Positions 27,855-38,026 of a DNA stretch of 64,000 nucleotides are shown piece by piece. The translations under genes were made by a program, and so were the position numbers. The DNA lies in assembly GCF_900240995.1 (NCBI RefSeq), contig NZ_LT965953.1:703303-767302 (forward strand), written 5' to 3'. Numbering within the stretch: the first letter of the stretch is position 1; the number at the start of each line of letters is the position of its first letter. This DNA is from Bacillus sp. Marseille-P3661. Lineage in GTDB: Bacteria; Bacillota; Bacilli; Bacillales; Bacillaceae_J. The notes under the pieces are model-generated. The model was not told the origin of the DNA, searched no databases, and was given only the letters and a program-made list of their open reading frames with translations.

Positions 27855-27883
27855 AACGTGCTTTCAATATGAAAGCACGTTTT
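27855..27883 (+). terminator. Terminator after accDA
   Basis: AACGTGCTTTC (27855-27865) pairs perfectly with GAAAGCACGTT (27871-27881) with TTTT at the end. Confidence 0.85.
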
Positions 27884-27971
27884 CGTTACATTATAAAAAG
27901 TATTAATAATCGGCGGATATAACAAGAAATCTTCTAATAATTATTGATTGAATAATTCTTTTTAGGGGTGA

Positions 27972-28937
<966 letters not shown>

Positions 28938-28968
28938 TAATTTAAGAAACATAGGAGGACATAGATTA

Positions 28969-30723
28969 ATGCGAAAGACTAAAATTGTTTGTACCATTGG
29001 ACCAGCTAGTGAATCAACCGATACTTTAATTGAACTTATAAATTCGGGAATGAATGTTGCTCGCTTAAATTTCTCGCATGGTGATTTTGAGGAACATGGT
29101 GCTAGAATTAGGAATATCCGTGAAGCTGCAACCCAAACAGGTAATACGGTTGCGATTTTATTAGATACTAAAGGTCCTGAAATTCGTACTAATAATGTTG
29201 AAAACGGTGAGATTCATCTACAGGCTGGAAATGAGATCATCATATCTATGACTGAGGTTCTAGGTAACGAACAAAAAATTTCAATTACATATCCAGGCTT
29301 AATCAACGATGTCGAAGAAGGGTCAAGAATTCTTCTTGATGATGGTCTTATTGAATTAGAGGTGCTCTCTAAGGGAAATGGGGAAATTCGTACAAAGATA
29401 CTTAATAGCGGTGTATTAAAAAATAAAAAAGGTGTTAATGTCCCTAATGTCCAGGTGAATTTACCAGCAATGACTGATAAAGACCGTCAAGATATATTAT
29501 TCGGTGTAGAGCAGGGTGTTGATTTTATTGCTGCATCATTTGTAAGAAAAGCTCAGGACGTTCTAGAGATTAGAGAATTGCTCGAGGCACATAATGCAAA
29601 TGATATAAGAATAATCCCTAAGATTGAAAATCAAGAGGGTGTTGATAATATTGATGAAATTTTAGAGGTATCAGATGGTCTAATGGTAGCTCGTGGTGAT
29701 TTAGGTGTTGAAATACCTGCAGAAGATGTCCCGCTTGTTCAGAAAATGCTTATTGAAAAATGCAATCTAATGGGTAAACCGGTGATTACAGCAACACAAA
29801 TGTTAGATTCGATGCAAAGAAACCCACGACCAACAAGAGCGGAAGCAAGTGATGTAGCGAATGCAATATTTGATGGTACAGATGCAATCATGCTTTCTGG
29901 TGAAACAGCAGCCGGCCAATATCCTATCGAAGCTGTAAAGACAATGCATCGAATAGCCTCAAAAACGGAAACCGCACTTACATATCCTGAATTATTAGCC
30001 AATCGTAGAAAACAAAGTGACATAACAATTACAGACGGAATTAGTCAATCTGTGGCACATACTGCACTTAATTTAAATGCTAATGCTATAATTGCACCTA
30101 CAGAAAGTGGATCAACAGCTCAAAGTATTTCAAAGTATCGTCCTAAAGCACCAATTATTGCAGTCACTTCATCTGATGCTGTATCACGAAAATTAGCACT
30201 AGTTTGGGGCGTTTTTACTAAAGTAGGTAAGCATGCTACTTCGACAGATGAAATGCTTGATAATGCTGTTCAAGAGGCGATAGAAACAAATATAGTTTCC
30301 CATGGTGATTTAGTTATTATAACCGCAGGAGTACCAGTAGGAACACCTGGAACAACCAACTTAATGAAAGTACATATTATAGGCGATATTGTTGCACATG
30401 GACAGGGAATAGGTCGTAAATCGGCTACAGGTCAGGTAGTGATTGCGACAAGTGCGGAAGAAGCTAGAAACAAGATGAAGGATGGAGCAATTGTAGTTAC
30501 CAATGCAACCGACAGGGATATGATGGATAGTTTGGAGCGAGCTGCAGCTATCATAACAGAAGAGGGTGGATTAACTAGTCACGCAGCTGTTATTGGCTTA
30601 AGTCTTGGAATTCCTGTCATTGTCGGTGTAAAGGATGCGACAACACTATTTACAGACGGACAAGCAATAACAGTTGATGCCGTACGTGGTGATGTTTATA
30701 ATGGTCTTGCAAGTGTAATTTAA
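28969..30723 (+). CDS. pyk: Pyruvate kinase with C-terminal PEP-utilising domain
   Basis: Pyk converts phosphoenolpyruvate and ADP to pyruvate and ATP. The 584-residue protein starts [14 protein letters not shown]. It has the barrel active-site motif [29 protein letters not shown], and TQMLDSM. After the allosteric C-domain (to about residue 475) comes the extra histidine-bearing swivelling domain typical of Bacillus Pyk ([19 protein letters not shown], near 530). The ATG at 28969 follows TAGGAGGAC; the reading frame is open further upstream into pfkA but that is not coding. Confidence 0.97.
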   Translation: MRKTKIVCTIGPASESTDTLIELINSGMNVARLNFSHGDFEEHGARIRNIREAATQTGNTVAILLDTKGPEIRTNNVENGEIHLQAGNEIIISMTEVLGNEQKISITYPGLINDVEEGSRILLDDGLIELEVLSKGNGEIRTKILNSGVLKNKKGVNVPNVQVNLPAMTDKDRQDILFGVEQGVDFIAASFVRKAQDVLEIRELLEAHNANDIRIIPKIENQEGVDNIDEILEVSDGLMVARGDLGVEIPAEDVPLVQKMLIEKCNLMGKPVITATQMLDSMQRNPRPTRAEASDVANAIFDGTDAIMLSGETAAGQYPIEAVKTMHRIASKTETALTYPELLANRRKQSDITITDGISQSVAHTALNLNANAIIAPTESGSTAQSISKYRPKAPIIAVTSSDAVSRKLALVWGVFTKVGKHATSTDEMLDNAVQEAIETNIVSHGDLVIITAGVPVGTPGTTNLMKVHIIGDIVAHGQGIGRKSATGQVVIATSAEEARNKMKDGAIVVTNATDRDMMDSLERAAAIITEEGGLTSHAAVIGLSLGIPVIVGVKDATTLFTDGQAITVDAVRGDVYNGLASVI

Positions 30724-30742
30724 TTAGTAATAGAACATCTTT

Positions 30743-30772
30743 AAGACGAATTCTTTAGAATTCGTCTTTATT
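30743..30772 (+). terminator. Terminator after pfkA-pyk
   Basis: AAGACGAATTCT (30743-30754) and AGAATTCGTCTT (30757-30768) are perfect 12-base arms with a two-base gap, followed by a short T-rich stretch. Confidence 0.75.
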
Positions 30773-31016
30773 GTATATAAATAGGGTACGTATTTTCCTA
30801 GTATATTAAGAGGAATTGTCCTTAAGTTTTCAATGGTGGTTTTAGAGAATCTCAAATATTCATAATCAATATGAAGTTGAATCCTTGTTGCCAGTCGGGT
30901 TCTTAAAATTAATCTTTAAGTATCGTTTTTCTAGTACTATCAAAAATATTCTGAAAATATGATAGAATAAGAGCGATGAAACATTCGTGATAATCTATTA
31001 AAAAGGGGTCTTTTTC

Positions 31017-31406
31017 TTGCGAATTATAGTTCTTCTATTAATAATAATACCAGCAGCTGAGATAGGATTATTGCTATTATCCGGGAATACATTTGGGGTT
31101 TGGCCGACGATAACAATAATAATCCTAACAGGATTAATTGGCGGTTATTTGGCGAAAAGTCAGGGTATAAAAGCGATTAACGCAGCACAGTATCAAATGT
31201 CGACGGGGCAAATACCAGGAGATGCTATTTTAGATGGATTATGTATTCTAGTAGGCGGCCTACTCCTGTTAACCCCAGGATTTATTACGGATGCAACAGG
31301 CTTTCTCTTATTATCGAATAGATTTCGTTATTATATAAGAGGTTGGCTAAAGAGATGGTTAGAGCATAAAATTAGAAATGGTCAATTTCATATAATTAGG
31401 CGATAA
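31017..31406 (+). CDS. fxsA: FxsA family membrane protein
   Basis: The 129-residue protein has hydrophobic helices at about 1-18, 24-48 and 70-95 and the family motif AAEIGLLLLSGNTFGVWPT. The FxsA family is named for suppression of F exclusion of phage T7 in E. coli; its role in Bacillus (YtzA) is unknown. The start is a TTG nine bases after AAAGGGG. The gene lies downstream of pyk as in B. subtilis, and shares a bidirectional terminator with ytvI. Confidence 0.85.
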   Translation: MRIIVLLLIIIPAAEIGLLLLSGNTFGVWPTITIIILTGLIGGYLAKSQGIKAINAAQYQMSTGQIPGDAILDGLCILVGGLLLLTPGFITDATGFLLLSNRFRYYIRGWLKRWLEHKIRNGQFHIIRR

Positions 31407-31438
31407 AAAACGGTTGTATATAGCTACAACCGTTTTTT
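31405..31438. terminator. Bidirectional terminator between fxsA and ytvI
   Basis: AAAAAACGGTTGTA (31405-31418) pairs perfectly with TACAACCGTTTTTT (31425-31438), giving a T run in both directions. Confidence 0.92.
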
Positions 31439-31443
31439 CTTCT

Positions 31444-32562
31444 TCAATCCGTTTTAGTTCCTTTAATAAAGTTCCAAATATCTGCAAAAACGTTTGCGTG
31501 GAGCAATGTATTAAAAATTACAATTGATACTGGGCCTATAATCAAACCAAAAAATCCAAATAGTTTAAAACCAACAAATAGTGCAATTAACGTAGCAAGT
31601 GGATCAAGACCAATACTTGACGATAGAACTCGAGGTTCCATTACTTGCCTAACAATTAATACAACCACATATAGAATGCTAAGTTGAATAGCAAATCCTA
31701 TATTATTTGAGAAGATTGTATACACGATCCATGGAACAAATACTGCCCCTGTTCCAAGATATGGCATTATGTCAACTAAACCAATAATTAAAGCAATAGT
31801 TACTGCATAATCAACTCGAAAAATTAACAATCCTACTAATACGATGACAGCTGTTATCGAAATAAGTGTAACTTGTGCCTTAATAAAGCCAAATAATGCT
31901 TTTTTTAAGTCAATAAAAATAGTTTTCGTACTTGTTTGCACTTTGTTTGGTAGTAATTTTTTTAAATAATCTTTTAATCGATACCAATCTTTGCTTATGA
32001 AAAATGTGGCTAAAAGTGAGAATATTAATACTGTAGCAATATTTGGTAATACGCCAAGGATATCAGGAATGGATCTTAAGAAACTTTCAATCAATAAGCT
32101 AATCTTAGTACCGATGGTTGAGCCGACCGTTTGAATATTATTTATAATTGTTTCTTGTTGACCAGATTGCAAGTCATTAAATAGTGTCAATATTTGGTTG
32201 TAGAATGGAATAATTTGCGCAGTCACAAATTCTTCAATATAGACAATTAAATTTTGGAATTGTGCTGGCACAACTCTCGCTAAATAATTAGAACCGGAGA
32301 TGATTTCAGCAATTAATAAAGTTAATAATCCAGCAACAATTGCAATTATTAATACTAAAACAATGATAACAGCTAAACTTCTTGGCATTCTGACTCGGTC
32401 TTCAAAATAATTAACGAGCGGATTAATTAATAATGCAATAAAAAATGCAATGATGAATGGATATGTAACAGAAGACACAAAGTAAATAGAAAGAGGTAAT
32501 ATAATTAGAATTAACAATACAAATAAAAAACGTAAAGTTGCATTTATATAGTATGAATTCAC
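31444..32562 (-). CDS. ytvI: Sporulation integral membrane protein YtvI (AI-2E transporter family)
   Basis: The 372-residue protein has about eight membrane helices with the family layout: two N-terminal pairs, a long soluble insert (about residues 80-160), then a helical core containing DIMPYLGTGAVFVPW. VMEPRVLSSSIGLDPLATLIALFVG is the C-terminal signature. The family is named for AI-2 export, but YtvI is linked to sporulation in Bacillus; the substrate is unknown. The start is a GTG after AGAGGA. It is monocistronic and convergent with fxsA. Confidence 0.88.
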   Translation of the reverse strand: MNSYYINATLRFLFVLLILIILPLSIYFVSSVTYPFIIAFFIALLINPLVNYFEDRVRMPRSLAVIIVLVLIIAIVAGLLTLLIAEIISGSNYLARVVPAQFQNLIVYIEEFVTAQIIPFYNQILTLFNDLQSGQQETIINNIQTVGSTIGTKISLLIESFLRSIPDILGVLPNIATVLIFSLLATFFISKDWYRLKDYLKKLLPNKVQTSTKTIFIDLKKALFGFIKAQVTLISITAVIVLVGLLIFRVDYAVTIALIIGLVDIMPYLGTGAVFVPWIVYTIFSNNIGFAIQLSILYVVVLIVRQVMEPRVLSSSIGLDPLATLIALFVGFKLFGFFGLIIGPVSIVIFNTLLHANVFADIWNFIKGTKTD

Positions 32563-32826
32563 TTAAACAGTCCTCTCTTTTTGAAAATAGTTTAAACAAT
32601 ATTAAGCCAATGGGATGAAGTTTTTGTAATTGAGTATCTCCATTTGCTACAGTATAAAATTATAAGATAATATAGAAGTATCAATAGTAATATTTTACAA
32701 TGCATTATTGATTTTAGAAAGTTTAAAGAAATTTACCGTAATACCATATGGGGTGAAATGTGTGGCAGAAATTTGTCGAATATGGTACAATATAGTAGGT
32801 AGTGACTTACAAGGAAGGATCAATAA

Positions 32827-33288
32827 ATGATATCACATCCATCTTTATTTTTAATGTTATTGCTATTCATAGGTGTGGTAGCAAAAAATCAATCGTTAAT
32901 TATAGCAATTGCAGTACTTTTAGTATTGAAAGTGACCGGTATTGACGAAAAGATATTTCCCTACTTACATACAAAGGGAATTAATCTCGGTGTGATAATT
33001 ATTACAATTGCAGTGTTAATTCCAATTGCAACAGGTGAAATAGGATTTAAACAGCTGATAGATGCCTTAAAGACACCTTATGCCTGGATTGCGCTTGGGT
33101 CAGGATTATTTGTAGCCATCATTGCAAAATACGGAATTAATTTACTAAGTAATGATCCACATATTACTTCTGTTCTAGTTGTTGGCACAATATTAGGGGT
33201 TGTTCTTTTTAAAGGAATTGCTGTTGGACCATTAATAGGAGCAGGTATAGCCTATATTGTAATGAGGTTGTTTACGTTAGTTACATAA
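32827..33288 (+). CDS. ytwI: DUF441 membrane protein YtwI
   Basis: The 153-residue protein is nearly all hydrophobic with four to five predicted helices. GIVAKNQSLIIAIAVLL-like and KGIAVGPLIGAGIAY stretches are typical of DUF441. The ATG follows AAGGAAGG. It precedes citZ as in B. subtilis, but citZ has its own promoter. Function is unknown. Confidence 0.85.
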   Translation: MISHPSLFLMLLLFIGVVAKNQSLIIAIAVLLVLKVTGIDEKIFPYLHTKGINLGVIIITIAVLIPIATGEIGFKQLIDALKTPYAWIALGSGLFVAIIAKYGINLLSNDPHITSVLVVGTILGVVLFKGIAVGPLIGAGIAYIVMRLFTLVT

Positions 33289-33352
33289 TATTTGTTGAAA
33301 TTTGTAGGAAAGTTATAAAAATTTGTTGAAAATTTTAAATATTCACTTTCGA

Positions 33353-33381
33353 TTCACAAAAGTCTGATTTTTGTTTATAAT
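33353..33381 (+). promoter_or_regulatory. SigA-type promoter of citZ
   Basis: TTCACA (33353-33358), a 17-base spacer and a perfect TATAAT (33376-33381) lie about 115 bases before the citZ start, leaving room for regulator binding in the leader. A half-matching ATAA-N7-TTA-like segment lies upstream, too weak to call as a CcpC site. Confidence 0.75.
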
Positions 33382-33498
33382 AGTAGTATCGCATATCCTT
33401 CCTAGCAGTGAATTTACATATGAAATAGTAATTAATATTTACTTTTTCTTTATTTATTGGGTAGGGGAAAAATATTTGGAAAAGGAGAGGGGAATAGT

Positions 33499-34614
33499 AT
33501 GACAGTAACTAGAGGTCTTGAAGGGATTGTAGCAACCCAATCTAAAGTTAGTTCTATAATTGATGATCAGCTAACATATGTGGGGTATAACATCGACGAT
33601 TTAGCTGAGAATGCAAGCTTTGAAGAGGTAATTTATTTATTGTGGCAAGGGAAATTACCAAATCAAGCTGAATTAGCTGAATTAAAACAACAACTTATTG
33701 AGAATGCAAGTATTCCTCAACAAATAATTGATCATATTAAATCATATCCAAATGATAAGGTTCATCCAATGACGGCATTACGAACAGCTATTTCGATGTT
33801 AGGGCTTTTTGATGAAGAGGCAGATGTTATGGAAAAAGAAGCAAATTATCGTAAAGCTATTCGTCTTCAAGCTAAAATTCCCACAGTAGTAGCAGCATTC
33901 TCACGAATTCGTAAGGGGCAAGATCCTATAGCACCACGTCAAGATTTAAACTTTGCAGCTAATTTCTTGTATATGCTTAGTGGCAAAGAGCCAGAAGCAA
34001 TAGCTGTAGAAGCAATTGATAAGGCATTAGTACTTCACGCTGATCATGAGCTAAATGCATCAACATTTACTGCACGTGTATGTGTAGCGACTTTATCCGA
34101 TGTATATTCAGGCATCACAGCCGCAATTGGTGCTTTAAAAGGTCCTTTACATGGTGGCGCTAATGAAGCGGTTATGAAGATGTTAACTGAAATTGGTTCT
34201 GTCGAAAAAGTAGACGAGTATGTAGAGAATGCATTAGCAAACAAGCAAAAGATAATGGGCTTTGGACATCGTGTATATCGTCAAGGAGATCCGCGTGCAA
34301 AGCATTTGAAAAAAATGTCTAAACAATTGACTACAATCACTGGTGAGTCAATGTGGTATGAAATGTCTGAAAAAATAGAAGCTCTTGTAACTTCTAAAAA
34401 GGACCTTCCGCCAAATGTTGACTTCTATTCAGCATCTGTATACCATAGTTTAGGGATCGACCATGATTTATTTACACCTATTTTTGCTATAAGCCGTACG
34501 TCTGGTTGGTTAGCACATATTCTTGAACAATATGAAAATAATCGGTTAATTCGTCCGCGTGCAGAATACAATGGTCCATCTTTACAAGAATGGGTTCCAT
34601 TAGAACGACGTTAA
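33499..34614 (+). CDS. citZ: Citrate synthase
   Basis: CitZ condenses oxaloacetate and acetyl-CoA to citrate. The 371-residue type-II-like short citrate synthase carries HADHELNASTFTARV, GPLHGGANEAVMKML and GFGHRVYRQGDPRA, which hold the catalytic His residues, and the Asp in PPNVDFYSASVY. The ATG at 33499 follows AAAGGAGAGGGG and gives the MTVTRGLEG start; an upstream in-frame ATG at 33457 lies before that site. It heads the citZ-icd-mdh TCA cluster. Confidence 0.97.
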   Translation: MTVTRGLEGIVATQSKVSSIIDDQLTYVGYNIDDLAENASFEEVIYLLWQGKLPNQAELAELKQQLIENASIPQQIIDHIKSYPNDKVHPMTALRTAISMLGLFDEEADVMEKEANYRKAIRLQAKIPTVVAAFSRIRKGQDPIAPRQDLNFAANFLYMLSGKEPEAIAVEAIDKALVLHADHELNASTFTARVCVATLSDVYSGITAAIGALKGPLHGGANEAVMKMLTEIGSVEKVDEYVENALANKQKIMGFGHRVYRQGDPRAKHLKKMSKQLTTITGESMWYEMSEKIEALVTSKKDLPPNVDFYSASVYHSLGIDHDLFTPIFAISRTSGWLAHILEQYENNRLIRPRAEYNGPSLQEWVPLERR

Positions 34615-34621
34615 TAATAAT

Positions 34622-34657
34622 AGAATGTAGAGGGAGGCATACCTCCCTCTACATTCT
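34622..34657 (+). other. Perfect 16-base hairpin between citZ and icd
   Basis: AGAATGTAGAGGGAGG (34622-34637) pairs with CCTCCCTCTACATTCT (34642-34657) around CATA. No T run follows, so it is not a classical terminator. It may set differential mRNA ends or stability within the TCA operon. Confidence 0.75.
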
Positions 34658-34732
34658 GTGATTACATATTATTAATTAAGAGCTATGTATTATTTATAAT
34701 AAATAGCAAAACTAAATTAGGAGGAAATGAAC

Positions 34733-36001
34733 ATGACACAAGGACAAAAAATTACAGTTGAAAATGGTGTTTTAAACGTACCAAACGATCCAATTATTCC
34801 TTACATTGAGGGTGACGGTATTGGTCCTGACATTTGGGCTGCAGCGTCACGAGTATTGGAAGCAGCTGTTGAGAAAGCATATAATGGCGAGAAAAAAATA
34901 GTGTGGAAAGAAGTTCTTGCAGGTGAAAAAGCATTCAATCAAACAGGTGAATGGTTACCATCTGAAACTTTAGATGTAATTAGAGAATACATAATTGCTA
35001 TTAAAGGTCCTCTTACAACTCCAATTGGTGGAGGAATTCGTTCCTTAAACGTGGCACTGCGTCAAGAATTAGACTTATTCACTTGCCTACGTCCAGTACG
35101 CTATTTCAATGGTGTACCATCTCCGGTTAAGCGTCCAGAAGATACAGATATGGTAATCTTCCGTGAAAACACTGAAGATATTTATGCTGGTATTGAATGG
35201 GCAAAAGGTTCTGAAGGAGTTCAAAAAGTAATTAACTTCCTTCAAAACGAAATGGGTGTTAACAAAATTAGATTCCCAGAAACATCTGGTATCGGTATTA
35301 AGCCAGTTTCTGAAGAAGGTACAAAGCGTATTGTTCGTGCAGCAATACAATATGCAATCGATGAAAATCGTAAGAGTGTAACGCTAGTTCATAAAGGTAA
35401 TATCATGAAGTTTACAGAAGGTGCTTTCAAGAACTGGGGATATGAAGTTGCTGAAGAAGAATTTGCAGATAAAGTATTCACATGGGCTCAATACGATCGC
35501 ATCGTAGAAACTGAAGGTAAAGATGCAGCTAACAAAGCGCAAAGTGAAGCAGAAGCAGTGGGCAAAATTATTGTTAAAGATTCAATTGCTGATATCTTCT
35601 TACAACAAATTTTAACTCGTCCAAAAGAGTTTGATGTGGTTGTAACAATGAACTTAAATGGTGACTATATTTCTGATGCACTAGCTGCACAGGTTGGTGG
35701 TATCGGTATTGCGCCTGGAGCTAACATCAACTACGAATCAGGTCATGCAATTTTCGAAGCAACACATGGTACAGCTCCTAAATATGCTGGTTTAGACAAA
35801 GTTAACCCTTCATCTGTAATTCTTTCAGGTGTATTATTACTTGAACATTTAGGATGGAATGAAGCTGCTAAATTAGTAATGGGTTCTATGGAAAAAACAA
35901 TTGCAAGCAAAGTTGTAACATATGACTTCGCTCGTTTAATGGATGGAGCAACTGAAGTTAAATGTTCTGAATTTGGTAATGAATTAATTAAGAATATGTA
36001 A
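34733..36001 (+). CDS. icd: Isocitrate dehydrogenase (NADP)
   Basis: Icd oxidatively decarboxylates isocitrate to 2-oxoglutarate. The 422-residue protein has the substrate-binding [18 protein letters not shown] with its serine, [25 protein letters not shown], and the NADP-site region [16 protein letters not shown]. The ATG at 34733 is eight bases after TAGGAGGAA; an ATG two codons earlier is too close. This is citC/icd of the Bacillus TCA operon, located between citZ and mdh. Confidence 0.97.
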   Translation: MTQGQKITVENGVLNVPNDPIIPYIEGDGIGPDIWAAASRVLEAAVEKAYNGEKKIVWKEVLAGEKAFNQTGEWLPSETLDVIREYIIAIKGPLTTPIGGGIRSLNVALRQELDLFTCLRPVRYFNGVPSPVKRPEDTDMVIFRENTEDIYAGIEWAKGSEGVQKVINFLQNEMGVNKIRFPETSGIGIKPVSEEGTKRIVRAAIQYAIDENRKSVTLVHKGNIMKFTEGAFKNWGYEVAEEEFADKVFTWAQYDRIVETEGKDAANKAQSEAEAVGKIIVKDSIADIFLQQILTRPKEFDVVVTMNLNGDYISDALAAQVGGIGIAPGANINYESGHAIFEATHGTAPKYAGLDKVNPSSVILSGVLLLEHLGWNEAAKLVMGSMEKTIASKVVTYDFARLMDGATEVKCSEFGNELIKNM

Positions 36002-36021
36002 TTTAGTTTAGAGTGAAATTT

Positions 36022-36112
36022 AAGGCTGTCCCAATGCTAGGGGTTGCGTATCTCTGGCTTACATGCTTGAATGTTAAGCGCCAGTGATTGCAAACTAGAA
36101 TGGGACAGCCTT
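36022..36112 (+). terminator. Long nested stem-loop between icd and mdh
   Basis: Outer arms AAGGCTGTCCCA (36022-36033) and TGGGACAGCCTT (36101-36112) are exact complements. Inside them CTAG/CTAG, TTGC/GCAA, CTGGC/GCCAG and CTTACAT/ATGTTAAG pair in nested order, so some 90 bases fold as one extended hairpin ending in CCTTTTG. It could act as a leaky terminator or processing site before mdh. Confidence 0.65.
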
Positions 36113-36170
36113 TTGTTACATATAATCTATTACAATTTAATCTACTACATATTATCTGGGGGGAATACCT

Positions 36171-37109
36171 ATGAAAATTAATCGTAGAAAGATTTCAGTT
36201 ATCGGCGCAGGTTTTACAGGTGCAACTACAGCACTAATGGCTGCACAAAAAGAATTAGCGGATGTTGTACTTGTTGATATTCCACAATTGGAAAATCCTA
36301 CAAAGGGTAAAGCTCTTGATATGCTTGAAGCTTCACCAGTCCAAATGTTTGATGCTAATATTACAGGGACTTCAAATTACGAAGATACGGCTGATTCAGA
36401 TTTAGTTATTATTACAGCAGGTATTGCACGAAAGCCTGGTATGAGTCGCGATGATTTAGTTTCAACTAACTCTAAAATTATGAAATCTGTAACGAAAGAA
36501 ATCGTAAAATATTCTCCAAATTGTTATATTCTCGTTTTAACAAATCCAGTTGATGCAATGACATACAGTGTTTTCCAAGAATCAGGATTCCCAAAGAACC
36601 GTGTAATCGGACAATCAGGAGTTTTAGATACTGCTCGTTTCCGTACATTTGTTGCACAGGAATTAAACCTTTCAGTAAAAGATATTACAGGCTTTGTATT
36701 AGGCGGACACGGTGATGACATGGTGCCATTAGTACGGTATTCTTATGCTGGTGGCATACCTTTAGAAAAGTTAATATCCCAAGAACGACTAGATGCGATT
36801 GTTGAACGTACTCGAAAGGGCGGCGGAGAAATCGTTAACCTTCTTGGTAACGGCAGCGCATATTATGCACCAGCTGCATCACTTGTTGAGATGGCAGAAG
36901 CGATTCTTAAAGACCAACGCCGTGTACTACCTTCAATTGCTTATCTTGAAGGTGAATACGGTTATGAAGGAATTTACTTGGGTGTACCGACAATTCTTGG
37001 CGGCAACGGTATTGAAGAAATTATAGAGCTAGAACTAACTGCAGAAGAAAAAGCTGCATTAGACAAGTCAGTCGAATCAGTTAAAGCTGTAATGAGCGTA
37101 TTAGGTTAA
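36171..37109 (+). CDS. mdh: Malate dehydrogenase
   Basis: Mdh oxidises malate to oxaloacetate with NAD. The 312-residue LDH-like MDH has the Rossmann motif [15 protein letters not shown] near the start, the NAD-selecting Asp in VVLVDIPQ, and the substrate loop with [14 protein letters not shown] (two arginines). The catalytic His is in [10 protein letters not shown]. The ATG follows GGGGGGAAT. It is the last gene of the citZ-icd-mdh cluster. Confidence 0.97.
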   Translation: MKINRRKISVIGAGFTGATTALMAAQKELADVVLVDIPQLENPTKGKALDMLEASPVQMFDANITGTSNYEDTADSDLVIITAGIARKPGMSRDDLVSTNSKIMKSVTKEIVKYSPNCYILVLTNPVDAMTYSVFQESGFPKNRVIGQSGVLDTARFRTFVAQELNLSVKDITGFVLGGHGDDMVPLVRYSYAGGIPLEKLISQERLDAIVERTRKGGGEIVNLLGNGSAYYAPAASLVEMAEAILKDQRRVLPSIAYLEGEYGYEGIYLGVPTILGGNGIEEIIELELTAEEKAALDKSVESVKAVMSVLG

Positions 37110-37124
37110 TTGTAAAGTTTATGT

Positions 37125-37157
37125 AAAGAGTGGGAACTGTCTGTTCCCACTCTTTAA
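37125..37157 (+). terminator. Terminator after mdh
   Basis: AAAGAGTGGGAAC (37125-37137) and GTTCCCACTCTTT (37143-37155) are perfect 13-base arms around a TGTCT loop. Confidence 0.85.
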
Positions 37158-37309
37158 TGTATGATGATAAACTATACCTAAGGAAAGTTGTCACTTCAAA
37201 CTTGAGGTGACATTTTCTGTTTAATACATGGGCTTTTATTGATGAAAAATAGGGAATAATTACAGAAACAAGGTGAATTTAAGATAAAAACATAAAGGTG
37301 GAGACCAAC

Positions 37310-38026
37310 ATGGGGAAAAAAATATTAGTAGTTGAGGACGAACACTCTATTCTTACTTTATTACAGTACAACCTTGAGCAAGCCGGGTTCGAGGTCAAAA
37401 CAGCTACTGATGGAGAGGAAGGTTTACAGGCTGCAATTGCTGACCAACCAGATTTAATCGTATTAGATTTAATGCTACCTAAACTAGACGGCATTGAGGT
37501 CTGTAAAGGGTTACGGCAACAAAAAATAATGATTCCTATTCTTATGCTTACAGCTAAAGATGAAGAATTTGATAAAGTTCTTGGCCTTGAATTAGGTGCA
37601 GATGATTATATGACAAAACCCTTTAGCCCACGTGAGGTGGTGGCTCGAATAAAAGCTATACTAAGAAGAACTCAGGTTATTGATGATCTAGACGAGAATG
37701 GTGTTTCAACCGAAAAACTAATTTTAGGTGAGTTAAAGATTATACCACAACAATTTGAAGCATATTATGAGAATCAATTATTAGAACTGACACCAAAAGA
37801 ATTTGAACTTTTAGTTTTTCTAGTAAGAAATAAGGGACGCGTACTTACAAGGGACCAGCTTTTAAGTGCTGTTTGGAATTATGATTTTGTTGGTGATACG
37901 AGAATAGTTGATGTTCATATCAGCCATTTACGAGAAAAAATAGAAAAAAATACAAAGAAACCAATTTATATTAAGACAATTAGAGGGATTGGCTACAAGA
38001 TGGAGACTCCGAATATAAATGAGTGA
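37310..38026 (+). CDS. phoP: Response regulator PhoP
   Basis: PhoP is the OmpR-type regulator of phosphate starvation. The 238-residue protein has a receiver domain with phospho-acceptor Asp53 (LIVLDLMLPKLDG), acidic pair EDE at 9-11, conserved Thr and Lys (MLTAKD; MTKPFSPRE), and a winged-helix DNA-binding domain (about 135-235) ending IKTIRGIGYKME. The ATG at 37310 follows AAAGGTGGAG. Its last eight bases overlap phoR. The flanking genes mdh and polA are as in B. subtilis. Confidence 0.95.
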   Translation: MGKKILVVEDEHSILTLLQYNLEQAGFEVKTATDGEEGLQAAIADQPDLIVLDLMLPKLDGIEVCKGLRQQKIMIPILMLTAKDEEFDKVLGLELGADDYMTKPFSPREVVARIKAILRRTQVIDDLDENGVSTEKLILGELKIIPQQFEAYYENQLLELTPKEFELLVFLVRNKGRVLTRDQLLSAVWNYDFVGDTRIVDVHISHLREKIEKNTKKPIYIKTIRGIGYKMETPNINE

